A stretch of DNA of 64,000 bases. Origin: Gemmatimonadales bacterium UBA7835. Lineage in GTDB: Bacteria; Gemmatimonadota; Gemmatimonadetes; Longimicrobiales; Gaopeijiaceae. Location of the stretch: NCBI GenBank assembly GCA_002500925.1, contig DLTN01000027.1, forward strand, positions 1 through 64,000. The letters are read 5' to 3'. The translations under genes and the position numbers were made by a program. Positions 27,268 through 36,734 of this stretch are shown piece by piece. The notes below the pieces were generated by a model, which was not told the origin of the DNA, ran no database searches, and worked only from the letters and a program-made list of their open reading frames with translations. How positions within the stretch are numbered: the first letter of the stretch is position 1; every line of letters begins with the position of its first letter.

Positions 27268-27618
27268 TCATCCAGGAGGCCACATTAGTTCTCGGCCTCC
27301 CAGAACGTGTGCATGTAAATGCATTACCTCTTGACCGCCGTCTGGCCCCGTGTTCAAAACTGTGCGAAACCCGGAATCCTCCAGCCCCTCGATAGATGCT
27401 ACATCCCTCACCGCTGCCATAAGCTGCCCCAAGAGGGCTTCGCTATTGTCCGGTATAGTTGCTAATGACGTTACATGCTCTTTAGGAATAACAAGTACAT
27501 GCACCGGAGCCTGCGGGGCTATATCCCGGAATGCTATAGTATTTTCAGTCTCGTGGACAATATCCGCCGGGATCTCGCGACTGACTATGCGACAGAAGAG
27601 ACAACTGGGGTCCTTCAT
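27268..27618 (-). CDS. HIT-family nucleotide hydrolase
   Basis: A 116-residue histidine-triad protein of the HINT/purine nucleoside phosphoramidase type. The triad is HLHAHVLGG (His100, His102, His104), and CLFC at 6-9 with SREIPAD is the usual opening. The frame is open for 31 further codons upstream, but AGGAGG placed seven bases before the ATG at 27618 clearly sets this start. It probably hydrolyses adenosine phosphoramidate-like nucleotides. It lies 80 bases before yqeY; the 196-base gap upstream shows no gene. Confidence 0.93.
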   Translation of the reverse strand: MKDPSCLFCRIVSREIPADIVHETENTIAFRDIAPQAPVHVLVIPKEHVTSLATIPDNSEALLGQLMAAVRDVASIEGLEDSGFRTVLNTGPDGGQEVMHLHAHVLGGRELMWPPG

Positions 27619-27814
27619 GGAAGTCCTCCTAGAACTCAGGCAAACCAGCTGGGATGAATCAAGATCTATTGTGCGGGCTAGCAAGGGGCAAAACAGACGC
27701 TCGCGAATCATATGAGCAAGGATTTAGTCTTAGCTTTATCGTGTAAGACACTTCGGAGTCAATGAACGTCAAGCCTCACAGACGGGTTCCGGAAAGATCC
27801 TCGCATGAACCCAC

Positions 27815-28696
27815 CTAGGTCATACGCCTGAAGAGTCCCGATCTCCACTCTCCGTCCTGGTCTAGAGCGATAAGCGCGAATCCATTCGACACGGCTCTCT
27901 CTCTCGACCTCATCCACTCATGATCGAGAATACCCGACAAGATCAACCAACCGCCAGAGATTAGCGCTCCTCTAAACCCCTCATGAAGCGGCTCCAGTAT
28001 ACCCGCCTCTATATTGGCGACTATTCCTGCTACCGGGCCGAGCTCTATGAGACTCTCCGATGTGGCCCACAGCTCAGTCACGGTCACCTGAGTTCCAACC
28101 TCGTTAGCTATGACATTGTCTCGGGCAGCTTCGCAGGCGTAACGGTCTCCCTCTATAGCTTGCACTGATACGGCACCTAGCCGGGCGGCTGCGATCGAAA
28201 GGATCCCCGAGCCAGAGCCAACATCGATAACCCGGTCTCCCTCTGAGACCACATTATCGAGAAGACGAAGGCACCCCCGGGTCGTGCCGTGTTCAGCTGT
28301 TCCGAATGCCATACCAGGATCTAATCGAATACCGATGTCTTCAGGATTCAGGTTCTCTGGATGAGCCCAAGAAGGAAAAACCACTATCCTGTCCGTAACC
28401 CTGCGCGGCCCAAGCCCCCTCTTCCAGTTTTCCTCCCAGTCCTCGTGCAACTGCCATCGATGCTCCACTTCGATAGATGAAAGCCCAGTAGAGTTACTCA
28501 GCGCCGAGAGCGAAGTACTAACGAACCCTGAAGGATCATCAGGTTCATCAAAGTAAGAGATATACCAGCCGCCTTGCTCCTCGACCCCACAGGCACCGAG
28601 GTGTATCAAGCCATCAGCAAGCAGAACCTCTCGCTCATCACCCGCAACAGGACAACGAACTCGAAGTTCGAGCCAGCGCCGCGCGTTCTTTGTCAT
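27815..28696 (-). CDS. prmA: Ribosomal protein L11 methyltransferase
   Basis: A 293-residue PrmA that trimethylates ribosomal protein L11. The N-terminal L11-recognition domain includes [14 protein letters not shown], followed by [15 protein letters not shown] and the SAM motif [27 protein letters not shown] stands at the substrate motif. An earlier start at 28729 is possible, but the ATG at 28696 overlaps the dnaJ stop by four bases, as in many gene pairs here. dnaJ-prmA is a common order. Confidence 0.93.
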   Translation of the reverse strand: MTKNARRWLELRVRCPVAGDEREVLLADGLIHLGACGVEEQGGWYISYFDEPDDPSGFVSTSLSALSNSTGLSSIEVEHRWQLHEDWEENWKRGLGPRRVTDRIVVFPSWAHPENLNPEDIGIRLDPGMAFGTAEHGTTRGCLRLLDNVVSEGDRVIDVGSGSGILSIAAARLGAVSVQAIEGDRYACEAARDNVIANEVGTQVTVTELWATSESLIELGPVAGIVANIEAGILEPLHEGFRGALISGGWLILSGILDHEWMRSRERAVSNGFALIALDQDGEWRSGLFRRMT

Positions 28697-29853
28697 CCTC
28701 CGGTGAAAACCTCTTTCACCCTCGACCAAAACCCTTTGCGCATGCCACGCTTCACAATTTTCGGTGCGGGCGACTCGACACTAGCGAGCTGCCGAAGAAC
28801 GTCTTCCTGCTCAGGTGTCAGGTCATGAGGAGTCCAAACGCAGATGTTGATAATCTGATCACCGCGAACGTTCCCATTGAGGTCTGGCAGACCAAGCTCT
28901 TTAAGGCTTAGCCGTTCTCCACTCTGGATACCCGCCGGGATCCTCACCCGAGCGGCACCATCGATAGACGGAACATCGATCTCAGTGCCCAGTGCAGCTT
29001 GGGTGTATGTTATCGGTAATTCATAAATGAGGTCAGAACCGTTGCGCACAAACCTTGGGTCATCTTGGACTTCGAGGAGAACAACCAGGTCTCCCCGACC
29101 AGCTCCCTGATCACCCATGTTCCCACGACCTCTGATCGTCAGGAAGTTATCAGATGTTACTCCGGCCGGAACTTCCACTTCGATAGATCTTTCGGAGCGC
29201 ACCCTTCCATCCCCCGAACACTGCAAGCACGGCTCGGCTATAACCCGCCCTTCACCTCCGCAGGTCCGACATGGTTGCACACTTACGAACTGACCAAAAG
29301 CCGATCGCTGCACGTGACGTTCCTCACCGGCACCACCGCAATTAGTGCAAGGTTGTGGACGAGTACCCGCCTGCGCTCCACTACCGTCGCACGCCGCACA
29401 CTCGTCGAGTAAAGCAACCTTCACAGTCTTTGTCACCCCGGTCGCAACCTCTGCTAGCGTTAGTGGGAGACGGATACGCACCGGCTGAGCCTGACGCCTC
29501 GAATTACGCTGACTGCGTGCTCCACGCATCCCAAACATATCTTCGAACCCCGAGAAACCGCCGAAATCGCGCATGAAGACATCAATCGCGTCACTGAAAT
29601 CGAATCCTGCCGCACCAGATGCTTGACTGCTTCCGCGCAGACCCTCCTTACCGTAGCGGTCATAGATAGCGCGCTTCTCTGAGTCTCGAAGTACCTCGTA
29701 GGCCTCCGTCACCTCCTTAAAGCGCTCTTCAGCGTCCGGAGAACCTTGATTTCGGTCCGGGTGGTACTCGAGTGCAAGCTTTCGGTAGGCTTTCTTGATC
29801 TCCTCAGAACTTGCCTCGTGAGACACTCCGAGCAGCTGATAATAATTAGACAT
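28693..29853 (-). CDS. dnaJ: Chaperone DnaJ
   Basis: A 386-residue type I Hsp40, co-chaperone of DnaK. The J domain (1-70) carries HPD at 31-33, followed by a Gly/Phe region and the zinc-finger region with four CxxCxGxG repeats ([32 protein letters not shown]). The C-terminal substrate-binding domains and dimerisation tail are present. It is directly after hrcA, with neither grpE nor dnaK in the cluster. AGGGA upstream of the ATG is the ribosome-binding site. Confidence 0.97.
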   Translation of the reverse strand: MSNYYQLLGVSHEASSEEIKKAYRKLALEYHPDRNQGSPDAEERFKEVTEAYEVLRDSEKRAIYDRYGKEGLRGSSQASGAAGFDFSDAIDVFMRDFGGFSGFEDMFGMRGARSQRNSRRQAQPVRIRLPLTLAEVATGVTKTVKVALLDECAACDGSGAQAGTRPQPCTNCGGAGEERHVQRSAFGQFVSVQPCRTCGGEGRVIAEPCLQCSGDGRVRSERSIEVEVPAGVTSDNFLTIRGRGNMGDQGAGRGDLVVLLEVQDDPRFVRNGSDLIYELPITYTQAALGTEIDVPSIDGAARVRIPAGIQSGERLSLKELGLPDLNGNVRGDQIINICVWTPHDLTPEQEDVLRQLASVESPAPKIVKRGMRKGFWSRVKEVFTGG

Positions 29854-29903
29854 CTATTCCCTGGTGGACGAAAACAGTCTCCGTAGCGTGAGACCGCTTA
29901 ATG

Positions 29904-31028
29904 TCATGGTGCCAGAATGCGAGTCACCAACGTAGAGGTGTAATCGACGATGGTAACGACTTTTTCATACGGCATTCGCGTCGGACCTATGACACCAATC
30001 ACCCCCTTAAGATCGCCGACGTGGTACTCCGCTGTGACGAGGGTGAAATCTGAGAGTGCGGTGGAGTCATTTTCTTCACCGATGGTGATCCGAAGTCTTC
30101 CGCCATGTCTTCGGCTCCCTACCGTTTGAGCTAAAAGATCTCTCTGCTCCGTCAGCTGAATCAACCCCTTCAACTGCTCCCCACTTTCGAACTCCGGCTG
30201 ACCGGCTAGCACACTTGTGGGACCTAAATGAAGACTTGTGTCATCGAGAGCCTGAATATCGAAAAGTTCCGAGCCTGACTGAACGAACACGTTCATAAGA
30301 TCGGAGCCTACTTTACTCGATACTGAATCACGTAAGCGATCGGGCAACGACCGACGAATCTCTGAGAACGAGAGGCCAGCGAGTCGTTCATTGAGTGCCC
30401 GAGTCACAGTAAGTAGCGTCTCTTCATCAATCTCGACCGGAAGGTCGGCATAAACCGTTCTCACAAGGCCACCCCTTATCGTAGCGACCAGCAGAACTTT
30501 GCTACTCGAAACCTTGATGAGTTCGAGCCTTTCGAGATTGGCTTCGTTTATCCTAGGAGCGACTGCTACACCTAACTCATTGGAAATGAGACTCATCGCG
30601 CGGGTCGCATGTCGCACGAGCTGTTCTACCGCGAACGAACCCGAGCGTTCAATCTCCTCCTCCAAACGAATACGTTCACGACTTGAAGGTTCATGAGGTT
30701 CCATCAGCCGGTCCACGAAAAAACGATACGCCCGGTCAGTTGGGACTCTGCCCGCCGAAGTGTGAGGGTGGAAGAGATACCCCTTCTCCTCGAGATCACT
30801 CATGGTGTTGCGAATCGTCGCGGCCGACACCCCAAGGTCAAAAACGCTAGAAACGGTTCTACTACCGGCTGGTTCAGCGGTATCCACGTATGTGCGGACT
30901 ACGGCCTCCAAGACCTGACGTTCCCGGTCTGTGAGATCCGTTCCTACCGTATCGCGATGATTGAGTGAAGTCATCATCGAATTTCGGGAGGCCGGAGGTA
31001 AAGGGTCAACCCAATGCCGACGTTTCAT
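29904..31028 (-). CDS. hrcA: Heat-inducible transcription repressor HrcA
   Basis: An HrcA repressor of about 374 residues that in other bacteria binds CIRCE operators ahead of groESL and dnaK genes. The winged-helix N-terminus has LTDRERQVLEAVVRTYVDTA, AATIRNTMSDLEEKGYL and HPHTSAGRVPTDRAYR. The C-terminal GAF-like domain ends in GVIGPTRMPYEKVV, as in the family. The start is uncertain: ATG at 31028 (GGCGG upstream, overlapping hemW by 23 bases), TTG at 31034, or ATG at 30977, which would give a more usual length. I saw no CIRCE element near it. Confidence 0.93.
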   Translation of the reverse strand: MKRRHWVDPLPPASRNSMMTSLNHRDTVGTDLTDRERQVLEAVVRTYVDTAEPAGSRTVSSVFDLGVSAATIRNTMSDLEEKGYLFHPHTSAGRVPTDRAYRFFVDRLMEPHEPSSRERIRLEEEIERSGSFAVEQLVRHATRAMSLISNELGVAVAPRINEANLERLELIKVSSSKVLLVATIRGGLVRTVYADLPVEIDEETLLTVTRALNERLAGLSFSEIRRSLPDRLRDSVSSKVGSDLMNVFVQSGSELFDIQALDDTSLHLGPTSVLAGQPEFESGEQLKGLIQLTEQRDLLAQTVGSRRHGGRLRITIGEENDSTALSDFTLVTAEYHVGDLKGVIGVIGPTRMPYEKVVTIVDYTSTLVTRILAP

Positions 31029-32184
31029 ACTCAACCGCCAACTGATCCAAGATCAACCAACCCTCTGGTGTCAGTACACAGCGGTCCTCTACCCAAGCCG
31101 CTAGTCCTCGTTCGACCCAGTCGCGTGCCAGCCTATCCTGTGGTGTTCCTGCCGTAGGCCGCGGTATTCCATCAATCGTTCGGAGGTCAAGCCAAACTCG
31201 CTCTAGTCGAGATGCCGCTTCGTCTAGAACCTCCCTATCAGCCTCTGGTGATTTAGAAGCATCTACCGCGGCCTGATAGTGTTCCCAAGAATGAAGATTC
31301 CAACGTCGTACCGGAGGTGCGAAGCTGTGAGCGCTATTACCTAGGCCTAGATAGGGGTCACCAGACCAGTACGCAGCGTTATGCCGAGATTCGAAGCCGG
31401 GACGGGCAAAATTTGATACCTCGTAATGACGATATCCTGACGCCGTTAGTGCCTCAGCAGCCATTAGGAACTCTTTCCGGTATTGATCTTCGTCAACCGC
31501 CGGTTCTCTCCCCTTTCGCACCTCTTGGCCGAGGTGTGTCCCAGGCTCTACGGTCAGTCCATAGAGACTTATGTGTGGGACATCTAAGTCTATTACACGT
31601 CGAAGATCATCCTCCCACGACCGACCAATATGAATCGGTAATCCGAAGATGAGATCGATGCTCACGTTTTCTATACCACAACCCCTTGCTCCTTCAATCG
31701 CTTTAAGTGGACCTTCCGCCCCGTGCAAGCGGCCCATCCATTTTAACGCTTCGGCATCGAAGGTCTGCGCACCGAGGCTGATCCGATTCACACCCACTGC
31801 TCTCCATTCTTCCGCAACTTGGGACGAAAAGCTTTCGGGATTCGCTTCTGCCGTCCACTCGAGATCCTGACTCGTAAGACGCTGCGACCCTATCACCCGT
31901 GCCAGTTTTGACATTGCTTTGGGACCTAAAAGGGACGGTGTACCACCTCCGACATAAAGTGTGTCCAGTTGATCAGCCATCACAAAGAGGTTCTCCTCCT
32001 CAATCAGAGCGATTTCGGAGCGGAGTCCCTGAACCCATCCGTCGAGGCCTCCCTCTGCTCTAACAGTGACTGCAAAATCGCAATACACACAGCGGCGAGC
32101 GCAGAATGGAGCGTGCACATAGACCGAAAATGCCTCAGTAGCAGATACAGACGAACATGACACACTCACACTAGGCTTACCCAT
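31006..32184 (-). CDS. hemW: Radical SAM heme chaperone HemW
   Basis: A 392-residue HemW (formerly called HemN-like coproporphyrinogen oxidase). The radical SAM cluster motif is CARRCVYCDF (Cys28, Cys32, Cys35). TLYVGGGTPSLL, EANPES, NRISLGAQTFD and the C-terminal HemN domain with HNAAYWSGDPYLGLG are typical. HemW proteins bind heme and deliver it to respiratory enzymes; they lack the extra cysteine of true HemN. It precedes hrcA, a widespread hemW-hrcA arrangement. Confidence 0.93.
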   Translation of the reverse strand: MGKPSVSVSCSSVSATEAFSVYVHAPFCARRCVYCDFAVTVRAEGGLDGWVQGLRSEIALIEEENLFVMADQLDTLYVGGGTPSLLGPKAMSKLARVIGSQRLTSQDLEWTAEANPESFSSQVAEEWRAVGVNRISLGAQTFDAEALKWMGRLHGAEGPLKAIEGARGCGIENVSIDLIFGLPIHIGRSWEDDLRRVIDLDVPHISLYGLTVEPGTHLGQEVRKGREPAVDEDQYRKEFLMAAEALTASGYRHYEVSNFARPGFESRHNAAYWSGDPYLGLGNSAHSFAPPVRRWNLHSWEHYQAAVDASKSPEADREVLDEAASRLERVWLDLRTIDGIPRPTAGTPQDRLARDWVERGLAAWVEDRCVLTPEGWLILDQLAVEYETSALG

Positions 32185-32256
32185 TCCGATAATGGCTATC
32201 GCGAGAAGTGACCCGTGTATCTATCGGATCCCTGGAAACGCCAACAAAAGAAGCTG

Positions 32257-33285
32257 TCAGGGCGCCCACCACTGGTCTTGCTTCCCGCTTCCTCGCTCCT
32301 CTTGCACCACCCTCTGACTCTCACTCCACAAGCGCTCGAGAACAAGTTCTAGGTGTGTACGCGTGACTGATGAAAGGGAAACGATGCCCATGGCATTTCC
32401 CGTTTCGATCTTCGGCAACTCTGCGTCTTCGGAGAGCATATCGACTTTGGTAAGGGCAACTAAATACGGCGTTGACGCCAGATCCGCCGAATAGGCCTCC
32501 AGCTCTGAACGCAAGCGGTCTAACTCCGCTTGCGGGTCGACAGAATCAACAGGAATCATGAGAAGCAGGATCCGCGTTCGCTCAATATGCCTAAGGAACT
32601 GGTGACCTAGCCCCCTCCCCTCGTGCGCTCCTTCAATGATGCCTGGAATATCGGCAATGACGAACGAGCGAAACCCCGAGAGCTGGACGACACCCAGATT
32701 CGGGGAAAGCGTTGTGAACGGATAGTCAGCAACTTTGGGCTGAGCGGCAGTCACGGTCGCAAGGAACGTCGACTTTCCGGCATTCGGCTCCCCAACGAGT
32801 CCTACGTCCGCGATCAATTTCAGCTCGAGCCGCACTACCTTCTCTTCGCCTGCTTGTCCGGACTCCCACTTTGTCGGTGCCTGGTTAGTTGCTGTCGCGA
32901 AACGTGCATTGCCACGTCCTCCACGTCCTCCACGAGCGACGACCACTGTTTGGCCTTCCTCAAGGAGTTCTCCAATCAGCTCCTCTGTTTCAGCGTTATA
33001 CACGACAGTGCCTGGGGGGACAAGAAGTACTAGGTCCTCACCTGATTTCCCGGTTCTCTTGCTTCCCTCCCCATGCAAGCCGCGTTCCGCTTTGTAGTGC
33101 CTGCGATAGCTGTAATCTAGAAGTGTGGTAAGCTGAGTATCGGCGCGGACAACTACATCGCCCCCTTTCCCTCCATCCCCTCCCGCCGGACCGCCGCGAG
33201 GTACGCCCGATTCACGACGAAAAGCCTCCGCCCCCGACCCTCCATCTCCTGCTATGACTTCTACCATAGCCCGGTCGACGAACAT
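32257..33285 (-). CDS. obgE: GTPase Obg/CgtA
   Basis: A 342-residue Obg GTPase for late 50S assembly and stress or growth control. The glycine-rich OBG domain (1-158) contains GGPAGGDGGKGGDV and the GRGGRGNARFAT block. The G domain has G1 GEPNAGKS (165-172), G3 DIPGIIEGA and G4 LTKVD. The protein ends soon after the G domain, so the optional OCT domain is absent. Its ATG overlaps the stop of the asparaginase gene by one base (TGATG). Confidence 0.97.
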   Translation of the reverse strand: MFVDRAMVEVIAGDGGSGAEAFRRESGVPRGGPAGGDGGKGGDVVVRADTQLTTLLDYSYRRHYKAERGLHGEGSKRTGKSGEDLVLLVPPGTVVYNAETEELIGELLEEGQTVVVARGGRGGRGNARFATATNQAPTKWESGQAGEEKVVRLELKLIADVGLVGEPNAGKSTFLATVTAAQPKVADYPFTTLSPNLGVVQLSGFRSFVIADIPGIIEGAHEGRGLGHQFLRHIERTRILLLMIPVDSVDPQAELDRLRSELEAYSADLASTPYLVALTKVDMLSEDAELPKIETGNAMGIVSLSSVTRTHLELVLERLWSESQRVVQEERGSGKQDQWWAP

Positions 33286-34292
33286 CAGCCGCTCGGACCT
33301 AAACCGGCCATCGTAAGATCGAAGGACGGCCTGAGTTGACCAACGATCTCATTCCGTGTGTTCCTCAAAACAGGGCGACCGTGCCTTCTCAGGCTATGAG
33401 ACTCTCCATCCGTAATAACTCCTAGCGATTGCAGTGTGTGGACCAGCGCAGCTTCAACAGCACGACGCCCTCCGTCCTCCACCTTTATCGCCACCCCCAG
33501 TCCCAACCGTCTAAGTCCTGCTACGTATACGCCCTCAGCACCCAGTTTTACAAAGACGCGGTCTCCGGCGATCTCCATTACTTCAGTGCAAGTACGTCCA
33601 GTCCCACCGACCATAAATGGTGCTGATGTCATGGCATCCACGATACGATGCGCCGCATCGCCTCGGTCAGACTGAACCGCAAACCCTGCGAATGATCGAG
33701 CCATGTCGCGAAGGGGCACAGCAAAGCACAAAACGCCACATCCATCCACCCCCGTGGCAACCCGACCGGCAGAAACTTCGGAAAAGCGTATCACCTCTTC
33801 GAGCATACGTTGCTGAACCGGGTGATCAGCTCGATGGTAATCAATCGGATCCCAACCCATAGCAATTGCCAGTGCGATCATACCCGCGTGCTTTCCTGAG
33901 CAGTTGTTGTGGATTCGGCTCGGCTGTTCCTTAGCTTCAGACAACTTACGAGCGGCCTCGGGCGAGAACGGTATCTGCGCTCCGCAACGGAGAAGAGATT
34001 CATCCGCCCCCACCTTACTCAAGATTGAACGTGCGCAATCTACGTGAACATCTTCACCTTCATGCGAGGCACAGCACAGGGAAAGTTCCTCACTGGTCAG
34101 TCCGAAAGCATCTAGCACTCCTTCCTCTACGAGAGGAAGGGCCTGTATTGGCTTGGCAGCCGAGCGATAGTACGTATAGCGATTTGCATCCCCTACGGAA
34201 CCGAGAATAGTACCGGATCCGTCTACAACAACTACGTGAACTTGATGGCGTGACTCGACGATACCCCCCCGGACGACCTCAATCGTACTCAT
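33285..34292 (-). CDS. Asparaginase II family protein
   Basis: A 335-residue member of the asparaginase II (Rhizobium AnsA-like) family, unrelated to classical type I/II asparaginases. Family blocks are RSAAKPIQALPLVE, LCCASHEGED, HNNCSGKHAGM and GVDGCGVLCFAVPL. It is predicted to deamidate L-asparagine, but activity is shown for few members and the substrate is not certain. No signal peptide is seen, so it should be cytoplasmic. It overlaps obgE by one base and is probably co-transcribed. Confidence 0.88.
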   Translation of the reverse strand: MSTIEVVRGGIVESRHQVHVVVVDGSGTILGSVGDANRYTYYRSAAKPIQALPLVEEGVLDAFGLTSEELSLCCASHEGEDVHVDCARSILSKVGADESLLRCGAQIPFSPEAARKLSEAKEQPSRIHNNCSGKHAGMIALAIAMGWDPIDYHRADHPVQQRMLEEVIRFSEVSAGRVATGVDGCGVLCFAVPLRDMARSFAGFAVQSDRGDAAHRIVDAMTSAPFMVGGTGRTCTEVMEIAGDRVFVKLGAEGVYVAGLRRLGLGVAIKVEDGGRRAVEAALVHTLQSLGVITDGESHSLRRHGRPVLRNTRNEIVGQLRPSFDLTMAGLGPSG

Positions 34293-34341
34293 GTTAGCAC
34301 ATCAATCATGGGAATCGCTCACTAAGCCTTTTGTCAGCTTG

Positions 34342-35985
34342 CTAATTCTGCCAGTCCGGGATCTCGTCCGGTTTTACTTCCAAGGCGGCAGTGACCAATT
34401 CGGCAGGCGTTTGGACCTCTCGAAGTAAACCCAACGCGCGAGAGAGCTGACGGTCGTGCGATTGCAGCTGATGAAATTCTCCACCTGCGCCCCAAGCCTG
34501 TAGAGCAATCTCTCGCTCCATATGGTAACGCACGAATCGCTCAGCTGCCTGGAACTCTTTCGAATCGACGACACCCGCAGCCTCTTCCAATATGCTGTAG
34601 AACGCTTGGATATCCTCGTTTGTCAATGAAAACCCAACCTCAATATTCGGGCGATCCGCGACATAGCCGACTGCATAATCAAAGAGTGCCTCTGAGAAGC
34701 CACCACCCCTCTGAAACAAACGTAGCACCCCCCCAGACTCTACGAGGCCAAGGGTCTCCGGATACTCATGAACGTCCGGAGTGATTCCGCCGCCGCCATA
34801 GAGAGTCCGACCTCCAGCAGATAGGAACTCTGGACGCCCTTCTATGCTCACCGGCTCCACCATCTGCCCGGTTATCGCATACGCCCATTCCCCCTCTGAT
34901 TGCACCGAAGATGCTAGGCCGGAATCCTGATCTGAGTGTATTGAACGCCCAACTGGTGTATACCATTTGGCCGTAGTCAGTCGGAGCACATCTCCTCCAG
35001 TGAGCCGGTAGAGGCTTTGGACAGAGCCCTTCCCAAATGTTGTTTCACCCACGAGGATCGCACGATCGTGATCCTGCAAGGCACCCGCTATTATTTCGGC
35101 GGCCGACGCACTGCCCTCATCCACTAGGATGACCAAGGGCATTTCCGGATACTGATCCGGATTTTCTGCGGCGTACAGCTCATTCTGGCTGGCATCCCTA
35201 CCCCGGGTTTCGACAATGTTCTGACCCTCTGACAGGAACAGATCAGTCACCTCAATCCCTTGGTCAAGGAGACCACCAGGATTACCCCTGAGATCCAACA
35301 CCAGCGACCTCATACCCTCCTCACGAAGCGAGTCGATCGCAGTTCTAAGCTCTGTCGCAGACGTCTCACGGAATGAGGTAAGAGGAACGTACCCAACCTG
35401 ATCATCGAGTATCACCGAGAATGGCACCGCCCTGAGGACAATCTCTTCACGGGTAATCGTGAATTCGATTGGATCTTCGAGTCCAGGCCGCAGCATACGA
35501 ACTGTGACATCAGTGCCTGGACGACCCCGAAGTAATTCCACCGCTTGGTCGGTAAACATTGTATCGGCGGCAACGCCTGCTATCTCGTAAAACTGATCCC
35601 CCGCGCGAATCCCAATGCGATTGCCTGGTCCACCGGGGATGGGACTCACAACCGTGACGTACCCTCCGCGATCTACTACCTCAAGCCCAACACCACCATA
35701 CTCTCCTTCGGTTCGAATACGAAGATTCTCGTATTCGGACGCGGGAAGGAAAGATGAATGAGGGTCTCCCAGTTCCCGAATCAATCCTTCAATTGCTGAA
35801 TTGTAGAGGAGATCCCGATCAACCTCGTCTACAAAGCTACTGAAAACTCGGTCAACCACTTCCTGAAGCACGCGGGCGTGCACGTATACTTCGTTCGCCC
35901 GTGAGACGCCCTCTTGCAGTAACCATCCACCGGCGACCACCGAAAAGAAGGCTACCAGCACCGGAGACACCACGCTACGCTTCAT
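34342..35985 (-). CDS. ctpA: S41-family C-terminal processing peptidase
   Basis: A 547-residue carboxyl-terminal processing protease. An N-terminal signal or anchor helix (about 7-25) places it in the periplasm. A PDZ domain (about 93-180) with GVGLEVVDRGGY and IPGGPGNRIGIRAGD precedes the peptidase core, whose catalytic Ser is in DEGSASAAE (289-297) and Lys319 in FGKGSVQ. The C-terminal extension of about 170 residues is longer than in minimal CtpA. It likely trims or degrades envelope proteins. tmk ends 50 bases upstream. Confidence 0.93.
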   Translation of the reverse strand: MKRSVVSPVLVAFFSVVAGGWLLQEGVSRANEVYVHARVLQEVVDRVFSSFVDEVDRDLLYNSAIEGLIRELGDPHSSFLPASEYENLRIRTEGEYGGVGLEVVDRGGYVTVVSPIPGGPGNRIGIRAGDQFYEIAGVAADTMFTDQAVELLRGRPGTDVTVRMLRPGLEDPIEFTITREEIVLRAVPFSVILDDQVGYVPLTSFRETSATELRTAIDSLREEGMRSLVLDLRGNPGGLLDQGIEVTDLFLSEGQNIVETRGRDASQNELYAAENPDQYPEMPLVILVDEGSASAAEIIAGALQDHDRAILVGETTFGKGSVQSLYRLTGGDVLRLTTAKWYTPVGRSIHSDQDSGLASSVQSEGEWAYAITGQMVEPVSIEGRPEFLSAGGRTLYGGGGITPDVHEYPETLGLVESGGVLRLFQRGGGFSEALFDYAVGYVADRPNIEVGFSLTNEDIQAFYSILEEAAGVVDSKEFQAAERFVRYHMEREIALQAWGAGGEFHQLQSHDRQLSRALGLLREVQTPAELVTAALEVKPDEIPDWQN

Positions 35986-36035
35986 CGCCTTGCCTTTTCA
36001 ACTGATTTAAACCGCGGACGTAGCCGAAACTTTAT

Positions 36036-36734
36036 CTACCCCGCACCTCCGGGTTCGATCATCTCTGAATCGGTGAAGGTAGCTGGGAATCGAGCGACGA
36101 GTTCTTCCCGAATCCTACCTTGCACTTCTTCCGGAGTACCCATAGCCGAAACCACAGTGACGTCCGGCTCTGTTGCCGCAAGATGAAGATAGGCCTCTCG
36201 CACTGTATCACGGAAGGATCGACCCTCCGCTTCAATTCGGTCGGGACTCTCTGCCTCCCTACTCTGCCTATCCTCACCCTCATCAGCGGGCAAGTCGAGC
36301 ACAATGTAGAGATCTGGAGTCAGGCCTCTAGTTGCTATCGTGACCGTCCTTTTAACCTGATCAAGATCAAGGCCACGGCCATAGCCTTGGTAAGCCATTG
36401 TCGACAAAGAGAATCGATCAGCAATCACAAGCTTCCCGTCGGCCAGCGCAGGTCTCACTACATCACGAACGAAAGCGGCTCTTGCACCGAGAATGAGCAT
36501 CAGTTCGGTCTCTGCCGGCATATCCATCTCTGGACCTGCTAGTACGATCTCTCGGATCGCCTCTCCAACCGCGGTGCCCCCGGGCTCACGCGTTGATACG
36601 TACGAGAGTCCTAGATCATCAAACCACAGGGATAAGAGGGTGACCTGTGTGGTCTTACCTGCTCCATCTCCCCCCTCGAGTACGATGAACAACGGAGTCG
36701 TGGGCCGCTTCGTCAACTCAGTCGTAATACTCAA
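36036..36734 (-). CDS. tmk: Thymidylate kinase
   Basis: A 232-residue kinase that phosphorylates dTMP to dTDP. The P-loop GGDGAGKTT is at 21-29, STREPGGTAVGE carries the TMP-binding Arg, and DRFSLSTMAYQGYGRGLD is the DR(Y/F) motif. The start is not certain. TTG at 36734 overlaps ino1 by 17 bases; another TTG at 36716, one base after the ino1 stop, would shorten it by six residues. Neither has a good ribosome-binding site, suggesting coupling to ino1. Confidence 0.95.
   Translation of the reverse strand: MSITTELTKRPTTPLFIVLEGGDGAGKTTQVTLLSLWFDDLGLSYVSTREPGGTAVGEAIREIVLAGPEMDMPAETELMLILGARAAFVRDVVRPALADGKLVIADRFSLSTMAYQGYGRGLDLDQVKRTVTIATRGLTPDLYIVLDLPADEGEDRQSREAESPDRIEAEGRSFRDTVREAYLHLAATEPDVTVVSAMGTPEEVQGRIREELVARFPATFTDSEMIEPGGAG

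Noticed and set aside
27619..27814. Search for rpsU (S21) or another small gene near yqeY and HIT
   Set aside because: No frame encodes an S21-like Arg/Lys-rich peptide; only an upstream extension of the HIT frame is open.
34290..34330. TTAGCAC, resembling the left half of a CIRCE element
   Set aside because: The second half GAGTGCTAA is missing at the required spacing, and the site lies before an asparaginase-II gene rather than a chaperone gene.
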